A DNA stretch of 64,000 nucleotides, from the NCBI RefSeq assembly GCF_011397635.1, contig NC_064766.1, forward strand, positions 42,638,600 to 42,702,599, given 5' to 3'. Source of the DNA: Epinephelus fuscoguttatus. Taxonomy: Eukaryota > Chordata > Actinopteri > Perciformes > Serranidae. Position numbers and translations under genes: made by a program. Positions 41,840 to 55,900 of this stretch are shown here, in pieces. The notes beneath the pieces were generated by a model. It was not told the DNA's origin. It was given only the letters and a program-made list of their open reading frames with translations, and ran no database searches. The number at the start of each line of letters is the position of its first letter. Position 1 is the stretch's first letter.

Positions 41840-44210
41840 CAATCAATCAATCACAGCAACCTGCTTGTTTAAGTATACGCTATTATGTTCAACAGTTGTC
41901 ATTTATACTGATTAAAGAGATGTTGTTTGACTAACAGTTTGAATGTTCTTTTGCTGTTTGTTTGTGTGATGTGCCTGGGAAACAAGTTCCACTCATACAT
42001 GCCTCTGTACACAACAGTTCTTTTACCCCAATTAGATTTCACAGTTGGCAATGCAAAATATCCGCCAGCCGCATGTCTAGTGATATATTCATGGTTATCA
42101 GCGTTGTAGCATAGCTCTTGGTATAATACATGAGGAGTCTTTGTTATGGTCACATATCTAATGAATAATAATAATGAATAAATTAATCTGTCGCTAACCA
42201 TTAACCAGCCAAGATTCATATGCATTTTAATGACACTTGACATCAAACTACAACCAAGAACAATGCGTGCAGCTCTGTTTTGTATTTTTTGTAGTTTTGC
42301 AATCATATGTGCAGTTGCATTTGCCCAAACTGCAGGGCAGTAGTCAAGATTTGATATAATTAAGGCTTGAATTACTAGTCTAGTCTGATTTTGGAGTTAG
42401 GCATGCCCTGTGTCTTCGTATTATAGAAATACCATGTCCCATTTTAATAACTATCTTATTAATATGTGTTTTCCATGATAATTTTTCATCAATGACTATT
42501 CCCAGCAGCTTGATACTGCCCTGTTTTATTTTAAGATTTAACTGTGGGTTAGTCCTGATGTTGAAATTTGAGCCTAATATCATGCAGTTAGTTTTTGATA
42601 CATTCAAAACTAATTTATTACAATTTATCCAGTCTTCAACTGTTTTTAACTCCTCGATTAAAACTGTATTTAGCTCACTGGCTGTAAATGCAGAGGCATA
42701 TATGGTCGAATCGTCAGCATACATGGCTAAAGTGGCTCTGTTCAAATTTTGTGGCAGATCATTCGTAAAAATAGTAAATAGTAATGGACCCAAGCAACTA
42801 CCCTGTGGCACCCCACATCTCACAGCTCGCATATCAGAAAAGCAACCATTGTAGAAAACTGTTTGCATCCTGTCTGTAAGATAGCTTTTCATCCATGTCA
42901 AGGATAACAGATCAAACCCATAACATTCTATTTTTTTCAGCAATATGTTGTGGTCAATTATGTCAAAGGCTGCTGAGAAATCCAGCATAACAGCACCAAC
43001 CATGTTCTTCTTATCAATTTCTCTGAGCCAGTCATCCGTCATCTGAGCTAAAGCTGTGGCAGTGGAGTGCCCCTCTCTGTATGCATGCTGAAAATCTGTT
43101 ATTAGATTATTGCCTAGCATGTAACTCATAATTTGTTCGTATATAATACTTTCCATACATTTGCATAATACTGGCAGTATACTTATTGGACGGCTATTTG
43201 CACCCGAAAATGGCTCTTTCCTGTTTTTAGGCAGTGGCAGTATTTTGGCTGTTTTCCATTTTTGTGGACATAGACCACTGCTGAAGCTGGTGTTCATAAT
43301 ATGGCAGATCGAAGGTGCAACTAATTCTGCAACTGGTTTCAAAATTTTGCTGTCTAAATTATCAATACTGGGTGGTTTGTTTTTGCAAGTTCTTATAATA
43401 TTTTCAACCTTTTTTATACATACATTATCAAAACTAAATATACAATTTATTCTTCATAATACTGTCTTTTATTAATAGGCCAGATATATGATCATTACTG
43501 TCAATAGAGGGCAAATTATCTTTTAATTTTTCAACTTTATTTAAAAAATATGTATTAAAATAGTTTGCTATATCAATTGGCTTCGTTAAGAAGTTGCCCT
43601 CTACTTCCAAGAATGATGGTGTATCCAAAGTGTTTCTACCCAGTAGGTCATTTAGTGTTTTCCAAACTTTTTTGCCATCATTGTTTTCATAATATAATTT
43701 CTTTTTAAGTCTATTTAATTTAGTAACATGGTTTCTTAATTTACGATATATGATCCAGTCATCCCTTTAACCTGTTGTCATTGCGGTTTTCTTCGATTGA
43801 TCTCTTTGTCTCATGTATTCTTTAGTCTCATTGTCTAACCAGGGTGACTGAATATTCTTGACTGTGAACTTTCTGAGAGGCGCATGCTTATTAATTACAG
43901 GCACAAAAATTTCATCAAACCTGGACAGAGCTTCATCTGGATTATTTTCCTTTAGAACATCCTCCCAGTTCAATTTCTTTACTTCTTCAATAAAGTTTCC
44001 TCATTAAACATTTTGTATGATCTTTTCATTATCACTTTAGGTCCAGGTTTTTTAATTTTTGCTTTCCTGACATCTGCAATAAGATTGTGATCTTATGCAC
44101 TCCATCAGAACCGATACTGATTTTAGACAAAGTTCTGGTGCATTTGTATATATATGTTCGATACAGGTCGAGCTAGTGATACCATCATACTTATGACATA
44201 TCCTTGTAGG
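41840..44210 (-). mobile_element. Rex1/CR1-like LINE, minus strand
   Basis: On the minus strand: endonuclease remnants (44,210-43,990), linker (KYFNTYFLNKVEKL), RT at 43,342-42,380, C-terminal domain (42,306-41,899: IAKLQKIQNRAARIVLG, NLFPRHI), and a 3' tail ending in ATTGATTGATTG at about 41,842. Its RT differs clearly from the L2 copies. Rex1/Babar is the closest group I recall; another CR1-group clade is possible. Confidence 0.75.
42380..43342 (-). pseudogene. Rex1-like LINE reverse transcriptase domain (open frame)
   Basis: An uninterrupted frame of 320 codons covers the RT: KWKTAKILPLPK, SRPISILPVL, FQHAYREGHSTATAL, MLDFSAAFDIIDH (catalytic Asp), CGVPQGSCLGPLLF, YADD at 42,710-42,721, and KLVLNVSKTNCMILG. 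The C-terminal domain is in another frame (a break near 42,350), and the endonuclease upstream is broken, so the element is dead. This RT frame is nevertheless well preserved. Confidence 0.82.
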
Positions 44211-44843
44211 TTTATTTATCGATGCCAATGCCCCGCCCCCTTAACATGCTACGGTGCTCTGCCCCCTTTACACGCCATGATGATGTGATTTAAAAAGACA
44301 AAGGAGAAACTTCCTGATTTTCAGGAGGAAGTTTTCAGGTCATTTAGTTTTGACTGGACGCAGAGAAAACGTCATGTTGGGGCAGGGCTGGACTTTAAAC
44401 AGTGATGACATCATCATTTCTTTCTGTCCAATAACGGCTCCTCTAACTGTTTTATGTAAAGGACTGTGACTGTGTGTCCTTCCTTCCTTCCTTCCTTCCT
44501 TCCTTCCTTCCTTCCTTTCTTTTCAACTTCTGTCCTCTCTTCTTTTGTATCCTGTTTCCTTTCTCATCCCCTTTCCTTCCTTCCATATTTCAGCGTTTCC
44601 TTCCTCACACCTGTCGGTCAGTTTATCCATCGCTGCGGACTCTTCCTCACTGAACGTGACTTCCTGTCTCACATCATACATCCTGTTTGTGGACTGTGTC
44701 TGTGTTAATGCTGCTGTCAATAAAGTTTGAGTGTGTTGAATGTAACATGTTAATCCCCCAGATTAGCTGTGTCTTCAGTCTGTTAGCAGTTAGCAGATTA
44801 GCTGTGTGCTGTTAATCCGTCTGCAGCGTGTCTGTCAGTCAAC
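44211..44843. other. Region upstream of the TMX3-like gene
   Basis: No coding sequence recognised. It contains a TTCC microsatellite (44,478-44,518). An AATAAA at 44,719-44,724 followed by a GT-rich stretch (GTTTGAGTGTGTTG) could be the polyadenylation site of an upstream transcript. The promoter of the TMX3-like gene should lie near the 3' end of this stretch, but no TATA box was identified. Confidence 0.4.
44719..44724 (+). terminator. Candidate polyadenylation signal
   Basis: AATAAA followed within 10-25 bp by a GT-rich element, 120 bp before the TMX3-like start codon. No gene on the plus strand that would use it was identified. Confidence 0.35.
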
Positions 44844-47800
44844 ATGTCGTCGGTCAGAAGGAACCCAGTCTTGCTCTTCTCAGGTACGTTGTGAACCAAA
44901 CCTCACTCATATTTCCAATGATTGTAAACCAGGTACAGACTGATGCCTGAACAGCTACAAGGCTCCGGGATCTGCTCATCATTAGCAGAGTCAGTCAGAT
45001 TAAACATCTCAATCTGAAGGATGAATTCATCTGATGAGTCGCCTCAGATTAAACCTGAAAACATCCACAGTGTTCGTCTCTCAGAATCAGCAGTTTTTTT
45101 ATGGGACTTTTGGATGAACAGCTTTAATGAGACAGTACACAGAGCTATTTCCAGTTTCTCACCTGATCAATAAACCAATCACAGCTCTGATTTCATCATT
45201 CAGTGAAAATGATCAGCCTGACACCTCTGTATGTTTTTCAGTGCTGCTGGTTGTTGTCTCGGTGTCGGCCTTCGTGGAGGAGCTCGATGACTCGTGAGTG
45301 TCTTTAAATGATTGATTGAAGCTGTAGGGGAGACCGGGTCCAGTTGGTCATAGTTTAGCTGCCGTTACTAAAGATGAAGGAACCGACAGAAACAAGTTCA
45401 ACATTGAACTCTGAAGAACTGGAAAACATCAACATTTAAACACAGATCTGTAATAAACATAAGCATAGAATGATGAATGTTAATTTCTTCTAAATGTAAC
45501 AATGTAATTTGAACATAAATGTATTAGAACATGTTATGACGGTAACAGTATTACAAAGGTGAATGTATCAAACATAAACATGTTATAACATTATAAAACA
45601 CTCCTGCTTATGAAAAGCAGAAATGTTATTAATATGTTGACATTTATAATAAGTTTACATTTAAAGTACATTTGTTTATAATATGTTAATCTTTAGAGTA
45701 TAACATGTTTACGTTTACAGTAGGTTTATGTTTATTATAATAGTCAGAGTCACTATGTCCTGATTTCAACCTTTGTTCAAAATCTTCTGGGAGTTTATAA
45801 ACTATACATTTTTGGAAAGTTCAGAGTCTGACAAACCCCAAAACCAAGGTTTCCATTTTTTTCAAGGTGTCTGTGGTGGCCATCTTGGACTTTCAAAATG
45901 GCGACCAGCCATAACCTGTTTTTAGCTGGGTCCATATTGATAAATCAAATTGGTTCTGAGTTTATAAGTTAATGAGATATTTTTCAAGCCAAAGAAACAA
46001 AAGGGACCAGTTCCAATGCATTAAGAATTGAATCTCATGGTGTGTCTGCCTCTAATTTGTTTTTTTATCAAGAAAATAATTGCTGTATCTCTTGTTGTCA
46101 TTGGGAACATAAATTAGGCGTAACACGGAGGCACCAATTATGTAGGGATCAGCATTTCTAGGCATCACCAAGTGGACACCATTAATGTTGTAAATTAGCT
46201 ATAGGAAATAATTATTATTAATAATTAATAATTATGTTAAATAATGTGACTTAATTAACATTAAATCACCTCATGGGGCACCATTCCTGTAAAGGGAAAA
46301 ATGATAGCCAGTTAGAGATATCAGTCTCATAAAATAGGCTAAACTATTAATTTGGAATTTTAATTAATAATTAAATAATAACCATAACCAAAAGTAACAG
46401 TAAAGCCTGAAGGAGTTCTTGACGCAGCAGAGGTTGACTATTCATTCACTCTTGTGCAACATTAAACAGACAGCAGGCATGATTCTAAAGAATTATATTT
46501 ATTCACAAATTAGCAAAGAGATCTGATCTGACAACTGATCAAAGAGCCATTTTGGCCTACAAAACTAGAGAGAGAGAGAACTACAAGATGGCCGAATCAA
46601 AGCTGGCTCCAGGTCAGGGGGAGGTGTCTGTCTGACCGTGTGGTCAGGACGAAGACAGGGAAGTTTGAGATGCCTGTTTGGATGTAGCTCTGTTGAAAGC
46701 CTGTTTGTTAATGAGTCTGTGTCAATGTGACGTGTGTTGCAAAGGGTCTGGATTAGTGCAGAGATTGTTTAGTTGTGTGCAAGAATCTGGTTGTGAACAG
46801 TATTAGCAAACTAAACACGTAGCTTTGGCAAAGCCAACTAATCAATGACCTAACTGCCAACAATCACAACAATAACTCAGTAAACAGCATCAAATCACAT
46901 ACAACAAGTCCAACAGTCTTGCTTAGCCTGTAAAGCTGTGATAAGCTATGACCAGTTGTTAAGTTACCGATCCTTGAGTGGATAAAAGAAAGAGTCACTT
47001 GGTGGTGTACTGCTTTGTTAGCCGGCAGAGACAGGCTGGAAAGAGCTGTGGTTTCAGCTGCAGTCTTTGTCGTTTCCATATTCCAAAGGTGGAACTCTGA
47101 GGAAGCTGGTCGCTCAGGGCTTTGCAGAGTTAGACGCTCGGTGCTAACTCACTTGGTTCCTTGTTGCTAGAAAGCTAGTTGCAAATCTTTTGCTTGCAAG
47201 TCTAACTTCTCTGGTTCAGGTTTGCCTCAGCCTTGAGCGTGGGCAAGTCGTGGTCCAGGAAAAGAGAGTCTGTGAGCAATTGCCCCACCTTTGATGTTTC
47301 AGGGCAAGGAACAAGGTCCACTGGCTGGTCCAGGCCCAGCGAAGAAGAGAGGTGTGGGCTGCTTGGCAGCTCCCGACTAAGAGAAAGATTGTCTGAAGGG
47401 AGCAGACCTTCTACAGATGCCTGTGACATCACAGAGTCACATGTCACTGTAAAAGTCCTGTCCAATCAAGTTTGGTGACTGTTCTCACTGAGGTGAGAAA
47501 TGGTTCTCTCTGTCTGAAGAACAAAGAGCATGCAGAAAAGAGAAGCCTTCACATGTCCAGTTTAGATTTTAAGAAATGACAAATCATCTGTGGTCCTGTG
47601 AATCCCAACATTGTTGTATCTCTTATTACTACTCTTGGCAACTAGCTAGGTAGTGTTAGCAGCTGGCTTTAGTAAAACAACAGCAAAGATAAGGAGTGTT
47701 AACCACTGGATGACGTTCTTAGCTAACGTTAAACACAATAAGTTATTTAGCAGTCGTCAGTTGAGATCTTAATCTATTAATATGACAGAGCAGAGGACTA

Positions 47801-50800
47801 AATAAGGACTGGTGTAACAATATGAATATGAGGTGCTGTCCTGTTCCTGCTCGCCCTGCGTCACAAGGAGAACAAACACCTTGGATCACTGCCATGCAGC
47901 ATCCAGAGGTGGTTACAGAGCAGCGCTGACTGTGTGTGCGAGGAGTGACCGTACGGCTGTCTCATTGGGGTTGAGATCTGTCAGCGTATTTCAACACATC
48001 CCCAGTGACATCAGAGATGGAGCCAATCAGAGGATAGGACACGTTCCTGGACATCTCTGTCGAAGTCATCAATGAATTCATTGAGTCTCTGGTGGATTTC
48101 ATTTGTGAAACAACAGAAGCACCTGCACCCAAAACTACGGTTAAATCACTCCACAACCAGAGACCATGGATGCACAGAACCATCACACACACTGCAGCCA
48201 GTCTGTAAACATGTCTGTTATAAAGCAGCAGCCTTCAATGAAAGAAGAAATGATTAACTTCCAAAACACAGGTTAAAGCAGCTGATGGGATCACATTTCA
48301 ATGGAGTCATACCTTGTACCGTTTCATGTGATTAATAAATGATTGATTTAAATGAACTCTTTGGCGAAGTTAACTCTGGAATACAGTCAAGTCTGCCCTC
48401 AGTTGGTCACATCACCTCAACATGTGGTCGCACAAAGAGCAACAAAGATGGAAGCTTCAGCAAAAACAACAAGGAAGTTGACACCTTAATGGTCCGTCTC
48501 ACTGTGTCTCCAGCAAAACTAAAATCTGCAGATGTTCAACTTACTTTCTTCTCTCCTGATACAGATGTCCTGATTTTGGTAATAGCCAACTATGACTTGT
48601 TGCCAAAGAACACTGTGATCTTGATGGCATCAGGTGCTCTACAGAGCCAACCTTTCTGGGATATTGTAGGTCCAGGAAAGGCAAAAGCATTATGTGCACT
48701 GAGTGCATTCTCTGTTGCTGACAACACTGTACGGTCTGCAAGAGTCTGTTTAATCTCAGTTCACACTTCACAACTTGTCTTGTAGTCATTGTGGTTTCAC
48801 ACTACATGACTGACCAGCAACACTGGGAGGAATCCCTGATGAGTAGGTTTATGTCTTGTGATGCACACGTCAGCTCGTGGTGCTTACAAATGTCACAGGT
48901 TATTAATAACTTACAGAAACATTACAGATTATTCAACATTGTGTGTGATAGTCCACCTTCTCTGTCCCTCTCTCCAAAGACACTCTATAACAAAAGACAC
49001 CACATTACGAGTTCTGCCAATGGTATGAATTCGTACATACTTCCTGTCTTTTAAGTGGGTGTAGGCATCTCTCCACTGCATACCCCAAGCTCATTTTGAA
49101 GTGTAGTGAATGTCGTGTGGATGGATGAAAGCAGATTCAAAGCACTGCAACACAAAATGCTTGTTCTTAGATGTTCCTGTAGGTCAAAAGACTTCCGATG
49201 CACTGACCTTGGCTGCCTTTCCCAGATCGCTCTTAGCGCTAAGAAGATCTTTCACTAAGGAGTTGTAAGATCGAGCTGACACACTCTTAACAGTGGTACC
49301 GCAGCAGGCACATTAATATTACACTAAGCAAGGAGATATTGAAGCAGTGCGCACCGTATATATTTTGATCTATTTTATACTTCAGATTTATATTGTTTAG
49401 CATTAATTGGTGACAGAAAAGAACAAATTTCATTCTGCAGGGAAACGCGTGTCCTTACTGTGCATATTGAATCTTGAATCTATATGTTTTATGAAGACCC
49501 TGTGTGCGCTCAAAGCTGTGGCACAAGTTACGCACCGAAATCTGGCGGAAGAAAAATAATAATAATAAGAAAACTAAGTATGAGGAATAACAAGTGTGTT
49601 CCTGTATGTGCTGTGCACATCAGGCACACAAATAAAATGAATGACGATCATTTATCATAATTTGTCTGCACATATCCCACATCTGTATGCACATATGAGA
49701 CAGTTTACCACATCCAAAAAAATGCATCAGGCCACAACAGAAACACATCCACCCTCCAAACCTGCGACATTCGGATATCAGGCAACTAACAGGTGTAACT
49801 GAGCTCAGCTGGAACCTCATCAAGGGACGCTGCACCCACAACTCTACATAAAGGCGTTGCCACATCACACACGTGTGAGATACCATGGCTGCTTTACAGC
49901 ATGTTCTCGCTGCTAACCAACAGTGTTGCCGTGTGCGAAGCCAAACTGTACGTATATGTAAATGCATTTGTGCATCAGCACTTCAGCTCACTGGACGTGC
50001 TGTCAGACCGGGCTGTCCAGATGAAGTACCGAGATACAACGCCTCATCAACTAGTGTCTCCACACATCTGGAGGGCAACCCGGTGCAATTTGGCCCTCAG
50101 CCTGGAGGTGCAGTGCCTGGCTGCGCTGCATTTTTACGCAGTGGGGAGCTTCCTGGAGGTGGTGGGAGACGGCACCGGCCTCAGCAAGGCGTCTGTGTTT
50201 TTTTGTTTAAATATAACACATTAATGAGGAAAGACAACACGCACTCTCAGAACAGAAGAAAAAAGTCTGGAGGTGCTCGGCCACAGAAGAGTATCAACAA
50301 GAAAAAGCCAGCAACTCTCAGTGTCCTTCGTTACCAACTTTTAATACCTCACTGGTACAGGCGATCAGACACACAGACCTCATGATTCTCTTACCAAGAC
50401 TACTTCTTATTTAGTTGTAGTCTTGTTTTCGTCCAGCTCCTGTTAAGAGCTTCTTAAAGAGCGAGCGTAAGAAGGGCATTAAGAACTCATCTGGGAAACA
50501 CTCGTATCTTAGCGACCCTTCTTACCAAAGACGTTCTTAACTGTGCTCTTAAGTCTTAAGATCGCTTTTAACTGGGAAACACGACCATTAACTTTTGTAA
50601 ACAATCTGGTTGTATGACTCCGCCCGCCAGTCCACCCTGTGGTTATATGACTCCTCCCACCAGTCCACCCCATGGTTGTATGACTCCGCCCACCAGTCCA
50701 CCCTGTGGTTGTATGACTGCGCCCACCAGTCCACCCTGTGGTTGTATGACTCCGCCCACCAGTCCACCCTGTGGTTGTATGACTCCGCCCACCAGTCCAC

Positions 50801-52894
50801 CCCATGGTTGTATGACTCCGCCCACCAGTCCACCCTGTGGTTGTATGACTCCGCCCACCAGTCCAGTGTCTCTGACAGTCTCCATCCATGTCAGTGAAAA
50901 CATGGATGCTTCACACACAGAAGATCTATAATATTAGCACAGTTTCAAGATTAGAGTCACCAATTCAGTATCTGACCAAATGTCTCCCCTTCTGTTCCTG
51001 AGATATGACGTTAAAACATGATGATGTCACAGTCAAGCTGACCTTTGACCTTTTGACCTTCATTATTTTATCCTGTTAGACATCTGTGTCAAGTTTGGTC
51101 AGAATTAGTGAATGAATTCTTTAGTTATGGACAAAAACATGTTTTGTGAGGTCACACTGACCTTTGACCTTTGATCATGTCTCTAACATGTGATCATGTC
51201 TAGAACATATGATCATGTATGGAAAATGTGTGGGCAAGAGTTCAACACATGAAGAAGAACATGGTAACTGAAATGAGTCTGATTGTTTTTAACAGCTTCC
51301 TGGAGACGAGAGGAGCTGACGACATCTGGCTCATCAAAGTACGTCCATTTTATTTCCACCTGTTCTCACCTGATCTTATATGTTCTCACATTGTTCCTAC
51401 ATTTGTACGTGTTCAGTGTCAGTCTGTGTGACGGTGCGTTCAGTGTCAGTCTGTGTGACGCTGCGTTCAGTGTCAGTCTGTGTGACGCTGCGTTCAGTGT
51501 CAGTCTGTGTGACGTTGCGTTCAGTGTCGGACTGTGTGACGCTGCGTTCAGTGTCAGTCTGTGTGACGCTGCGTTCAGTGTCAGTCTGTGTGACGTTGCG
51601 TTCAGTGTCAGTCTGTGTGACGCTGCGTTCAGTGTCAGTCTGTGTGACATTGCGTTCAATGTCGGACTGTGTGACGCTGCGCTCAGTGTCAGTCTGTGTG
51701 ACGGTGCGTTCAGTGTCAGTCTGTATGTTACAGTGTTGTTCTGTCTCTGCTCTGGTGCAGTTCTACGCCCCCTGGTGTTCCTTCTGTAAACAGCTGGACC
51801 CTGTTTGGCATCAGATCGGATCAGAACTCAAAAGTCTTGGTTCTCCAATCAATGTCGGCAAATCTGACGCCACCGTCAGCAAAGGTCCGTCAGACTACCA
51901 AAATAAAAGTCACCTGTTTCCTGTGATACACCTGTGTGTCAATCAGTCTGATCCATTGATTCATTATTATTATTATTATTAGTGTTGTTGTTTTGATTTC
52001 CTGTCTTCAGGTTTGGCCAAAGAGTTTAAGGTCAGAGGTTATCCAGTCATCGTCATGTGAGTCCTGTCTGCTGCACCGTCTCTATTAACAACAAAAACTC
52101 ACCTCACTGTGTGTCTGTGTGTCTGTGTGTCTGTCTGTGTGTCTGTCTGTGTGTCTGTGTGTGTGTGTGTGTGTGTGTGTCTGTCTGTCTGTCTGTCTGT
52201 GTGTCTGTGTCCTACGAGGGGACATGTGTCTCACTATAATCTGTGGACAGGTATAAAACATGTAATCATCTGTTTACAACTGTGAATGTTTGAAACATGT
52301 TTTTATTTGTTTGTAAACTGATGAAATGTGTTTACAGATAGTTTGCAGATTTTGTTTGTTTATTTGTTTGATTTCTGAAAAACAGATTTGTGTGTTTATA
52401 GATATGTTGTTGTATCTGTAGAAGTTGTTTATATTGACAGTTCATCAAAGCAGTGAAAAGCACAAACATAAACAAGTCTGTGACTGGAACATTGAAGAAG
52501 TATCTGTTTCTGTAGCTGAACACTGCTAATGACAGTGTGGGCGGGGTCTAACCCTGACTGATGGTTCTGACTGACGGTTCTGACTGATGGTTCTGACTGA
52601 GAGTTCTGACTGAGAGTTCAATTCAATTCAGTTCAATTTTATTTATCAAGCCCAATATCACAAATCACAATTTGCCTCACAGGGCTTTACAGCATACGAC
52701 ATCCCTCTGTCCTTATGACCCTCACAGCTGATCAGGAAAAACTCCCCAAAAAACCCTTTAACGGGGAAAAAACGGTAGAAACCTCAGGAAGAGCAACTGA
52801 GGAGGGATCCCTCTTCCAGGACGGACAGACGTGCAATAGATGTCGTACAGAACAGATCAGCATGATAAATTAACAGTAATCCACATGACACAAT

Positions 52895-52950
<56 letters not shown>

Positions 52951-55900
52951 GGTAATGACAGTAGCTTACAACAACATTAATGAAAGTAATAATATTATAG
53001 TTATAGTTCTGGCTACTGCGGTACAATATGTTGAAAGTATGTATTAATATCTGGCAGTATACATGTGTGACAATAGTCATATGTGTATAATAACAGTAGA
53101 AGTATGACTAATGACTAATGATGGCAGCAGCAGCAGCAGGAGGCATCTGGCAGGACCACGGCAGCAGCACAACCACACACGTCACGCTGTCCAGGCACCG
53201 CTGTGATATGAGTTAATCTGAGAGACAGTGGAGCACAAAGGCTCCGGAGAAGAAGCCGAGTTAGTGACATCCAGAATGGCCAAGTTAGCAAGATGCAGTA
53301 ATAGGATACGAGAGAGAGAGAGAGAGAGAGAGAGAGGGGGCCCGGTGTATTATAGGGGGGTCCTCCGGCAGACTAGGCCTAAGTCAGCCTAACTAGGGGC
53401 TGGTACAGGACAAGCCTGAGCCAGCCCTAACTATAAGCTTTATCAAAGAGGAAAGTCTTAAGTCTAGTCTTAAATGTGGAGACGGTGTCTGCCTCCCGGA
53501 CCGTAACAGGAAGATGATTCCACAGGAGAGGAGCCTGATAGCTGAAGGCTCTGGCTCCTGATCTACTTTTGGAGACTTTAGGGACCACGAGTAACCCTGC
53601 GTTCTCAGAGCGCAGTGTTCTGGTGGGATAAGAAGGCACTATGAGCTCTCTAAGATATGACGGAGCTTGACCATTTAGAGCTTTATAAGTTAACAGTAGG
53701 ATTTTAAATTCAATTCTGGATTTTACAGGGAGCCAGTGCAGAGAAGCTAAAACAGGAGAAATATGATCTCGTTTCTTAGTTCCTGTTAGTACACGTGCTG
53801 CTGCATTCTGAATTAGCTGGAGAGTTTTTAAGGACTTACTAGAGCTACCTGATAATAGAGAGTTACAGTAATCCAGCCTTGAGGTAACAAAAGCGTGGAC
53901 CAATTTTTCTGCATCTTTCGGGTCAGGATAGGCCTAATTTTCACAATATTACGCAGATGAAAAAATGCAGTCCGTGAGGTTTGTTTTAAATGAGAATTAA
54001 AAGACAAATCTTGATCAAATATTACTCCGAGGTTTCTTACGGTAGTGCTAGAGGCCAGAGCAATGCCATCTAGAGAAACTATGTCATCAGATAAAGAGTC
54101 TCTGAGTTGTTTGGGGCCAAGAACAATAACTTCAGTTTTGTCTGAATTTAACATCAGGAAATTGGTGCTCATCCAAGTTTTTATGTCTTTAAGGCAATTA
54201 TGGAGTTTAGTTAATTGATTAGTTTCTTCTGGCTTCATCGATAAATACAACTGAGTATCATCTGCATAACAATGGAAATTTATGGAGTGATTTCCAATGA
54301 TGTTACCTGAAGGAAGCATATATAGAGTAAACAGGATTGGTCCGAGCACAGAACCTTGCGGAACTCCAAAACAAACTTTGGTACGTAAGGACGATTCATT
54401 ATGAACGTCAACAAACTGAAAACGATCAGATAAATAAGATTTAAAACATCTCAGTGCAGAAAATTTTATGCAAATTAAGTGATCCTGTCTCTGAAGCATA
54501 ATTTGATGGTCAATTGTGTCAAACGCACTAAGATCTAATAAAACAAGTACAGAGACAAGTCCTTTGTCTGAAGCAATCAGAAGGTCATTTGTAATTTTAA
54601 CTAGTGCTGTCTCAGTGCTATGATGCACTCTAAATCCTGACTGAAATTCCTCAAATAGATTATTATCCTGGAGAAAATCACACAGCTGGTCTGCGACTAC
54701 TTTCTCAAGGATCTTTGACATAAAGGGAAGATTAGATATTGGTCTATAGTTGGCTAACACCTCTGGATCCAGGGTGGGCTTTTTTAGTAGAGGTTTAATT
54801 ACAGCTACCTTAAAAGACTGTGGTACATAGCCTGTTAATAAGGATATATTGATCATATCTAATATATGAGTGTTAACTAAAGGAAAGACCTCCATAAGTA
54901 GCCTAGTTGGGATGGGGTCTAAGAGACACGTTGATGATTTAGATGAAGAAATCACTGCAGTCAATTCTTGAAGAGAAATTGGGGAGAAGCAATCTAAATA
55001 TATATTAGATTTTACAGCTGTGTTTGAGGTTAGATAGGTACTATCTGAGGGCAGGAGGTCATGAATTTTGCCTCTAATAGTTAGAATTTTGTCATTAAAA
55101 AAGCTCATAAAATCATTACTGCTAAGGGCTAAAGGAATACAAGGCTCAATAGAGCTCTGACTCTCAGTCAGCCTGGCTACAGTGCTGAAAAGAAACCTGG
55201 GGTTGTTCTTATTGTCTTCTATTAATGCTGAGTAATAGTTTGCTCTGGCATTGCAGGCCCTCTTATAAGTTTTGAGACTGTCTGGCCAGATTAAACGAGA
55301 TTCTTCCAGTTTAGTTAATCGCCAATTCCTTTCAAATTTTCGTGATATTTGTTTTAACTTACGGGTTTGAGAGTTATACCAAGGAGCAAACTTTCTTTGC
55401 TTTGTTAACTTCTTTTTAAGAGGAGCTACAGAGTCAAGTGTTGTTCGCAGCGAGCCTACGGTGCTATCGACAAAATGATCAAAGTCGGTACAGGAAACCT
55501 CTGTTACTGAGGGACTTGGTATTGAATTTAATGACGAAGTAATCTTTTCCTTAAATTTTGCGACAGCACTATCTGATAAACATCTAGTATAGTAACTGTT
55601 GCTGAGTGGCGTGTAATCGAGTAAAAAGAAATCAAAAGTAATCAGATAATGATCCGATAGCGAGGGATTCTGTGGAAAGACTGTTAGGTTATCAATTTCA
55701 ATTCCATACGTCAGAACTAGATCGAGGGTATGGTTAAAACAGTGAGTGGGTTCATGTACACCCTGACTGAAGCCAATGGAGTCTAATAATGAGATAAACT
55801 AGGTAGCCAGGGAGTCATTATCAACGTCGACATGAATGTTAAAATCGCCTACAATAATAACTTTATCTGATTTAAGAACTAAACTGGATAAAAACTCTGA

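Noticed and set aside
45241-45293. Separate small secreted peptide gene
   Set aside because: The hydrophobic segment is exon 2 of the TMX3-like gene, joined in phase with exon 1 and followed by FVEELDDS as in TMX3.
47202-48257. ORFs of 60-87 codons on both strands within TMX3-like intron 2
   Set aside because: No recognisable domain, no splice-phase fit with the flanking exons, and lengths expected by chance.
51283-51982. ORFs running through the 27-bp repeat into the thioredoxin exon
   Set aside because: The repeat period keeps the frame open by chance. The true exon starts at the AG at 51,760, in a frame set by exons 3 and 5.
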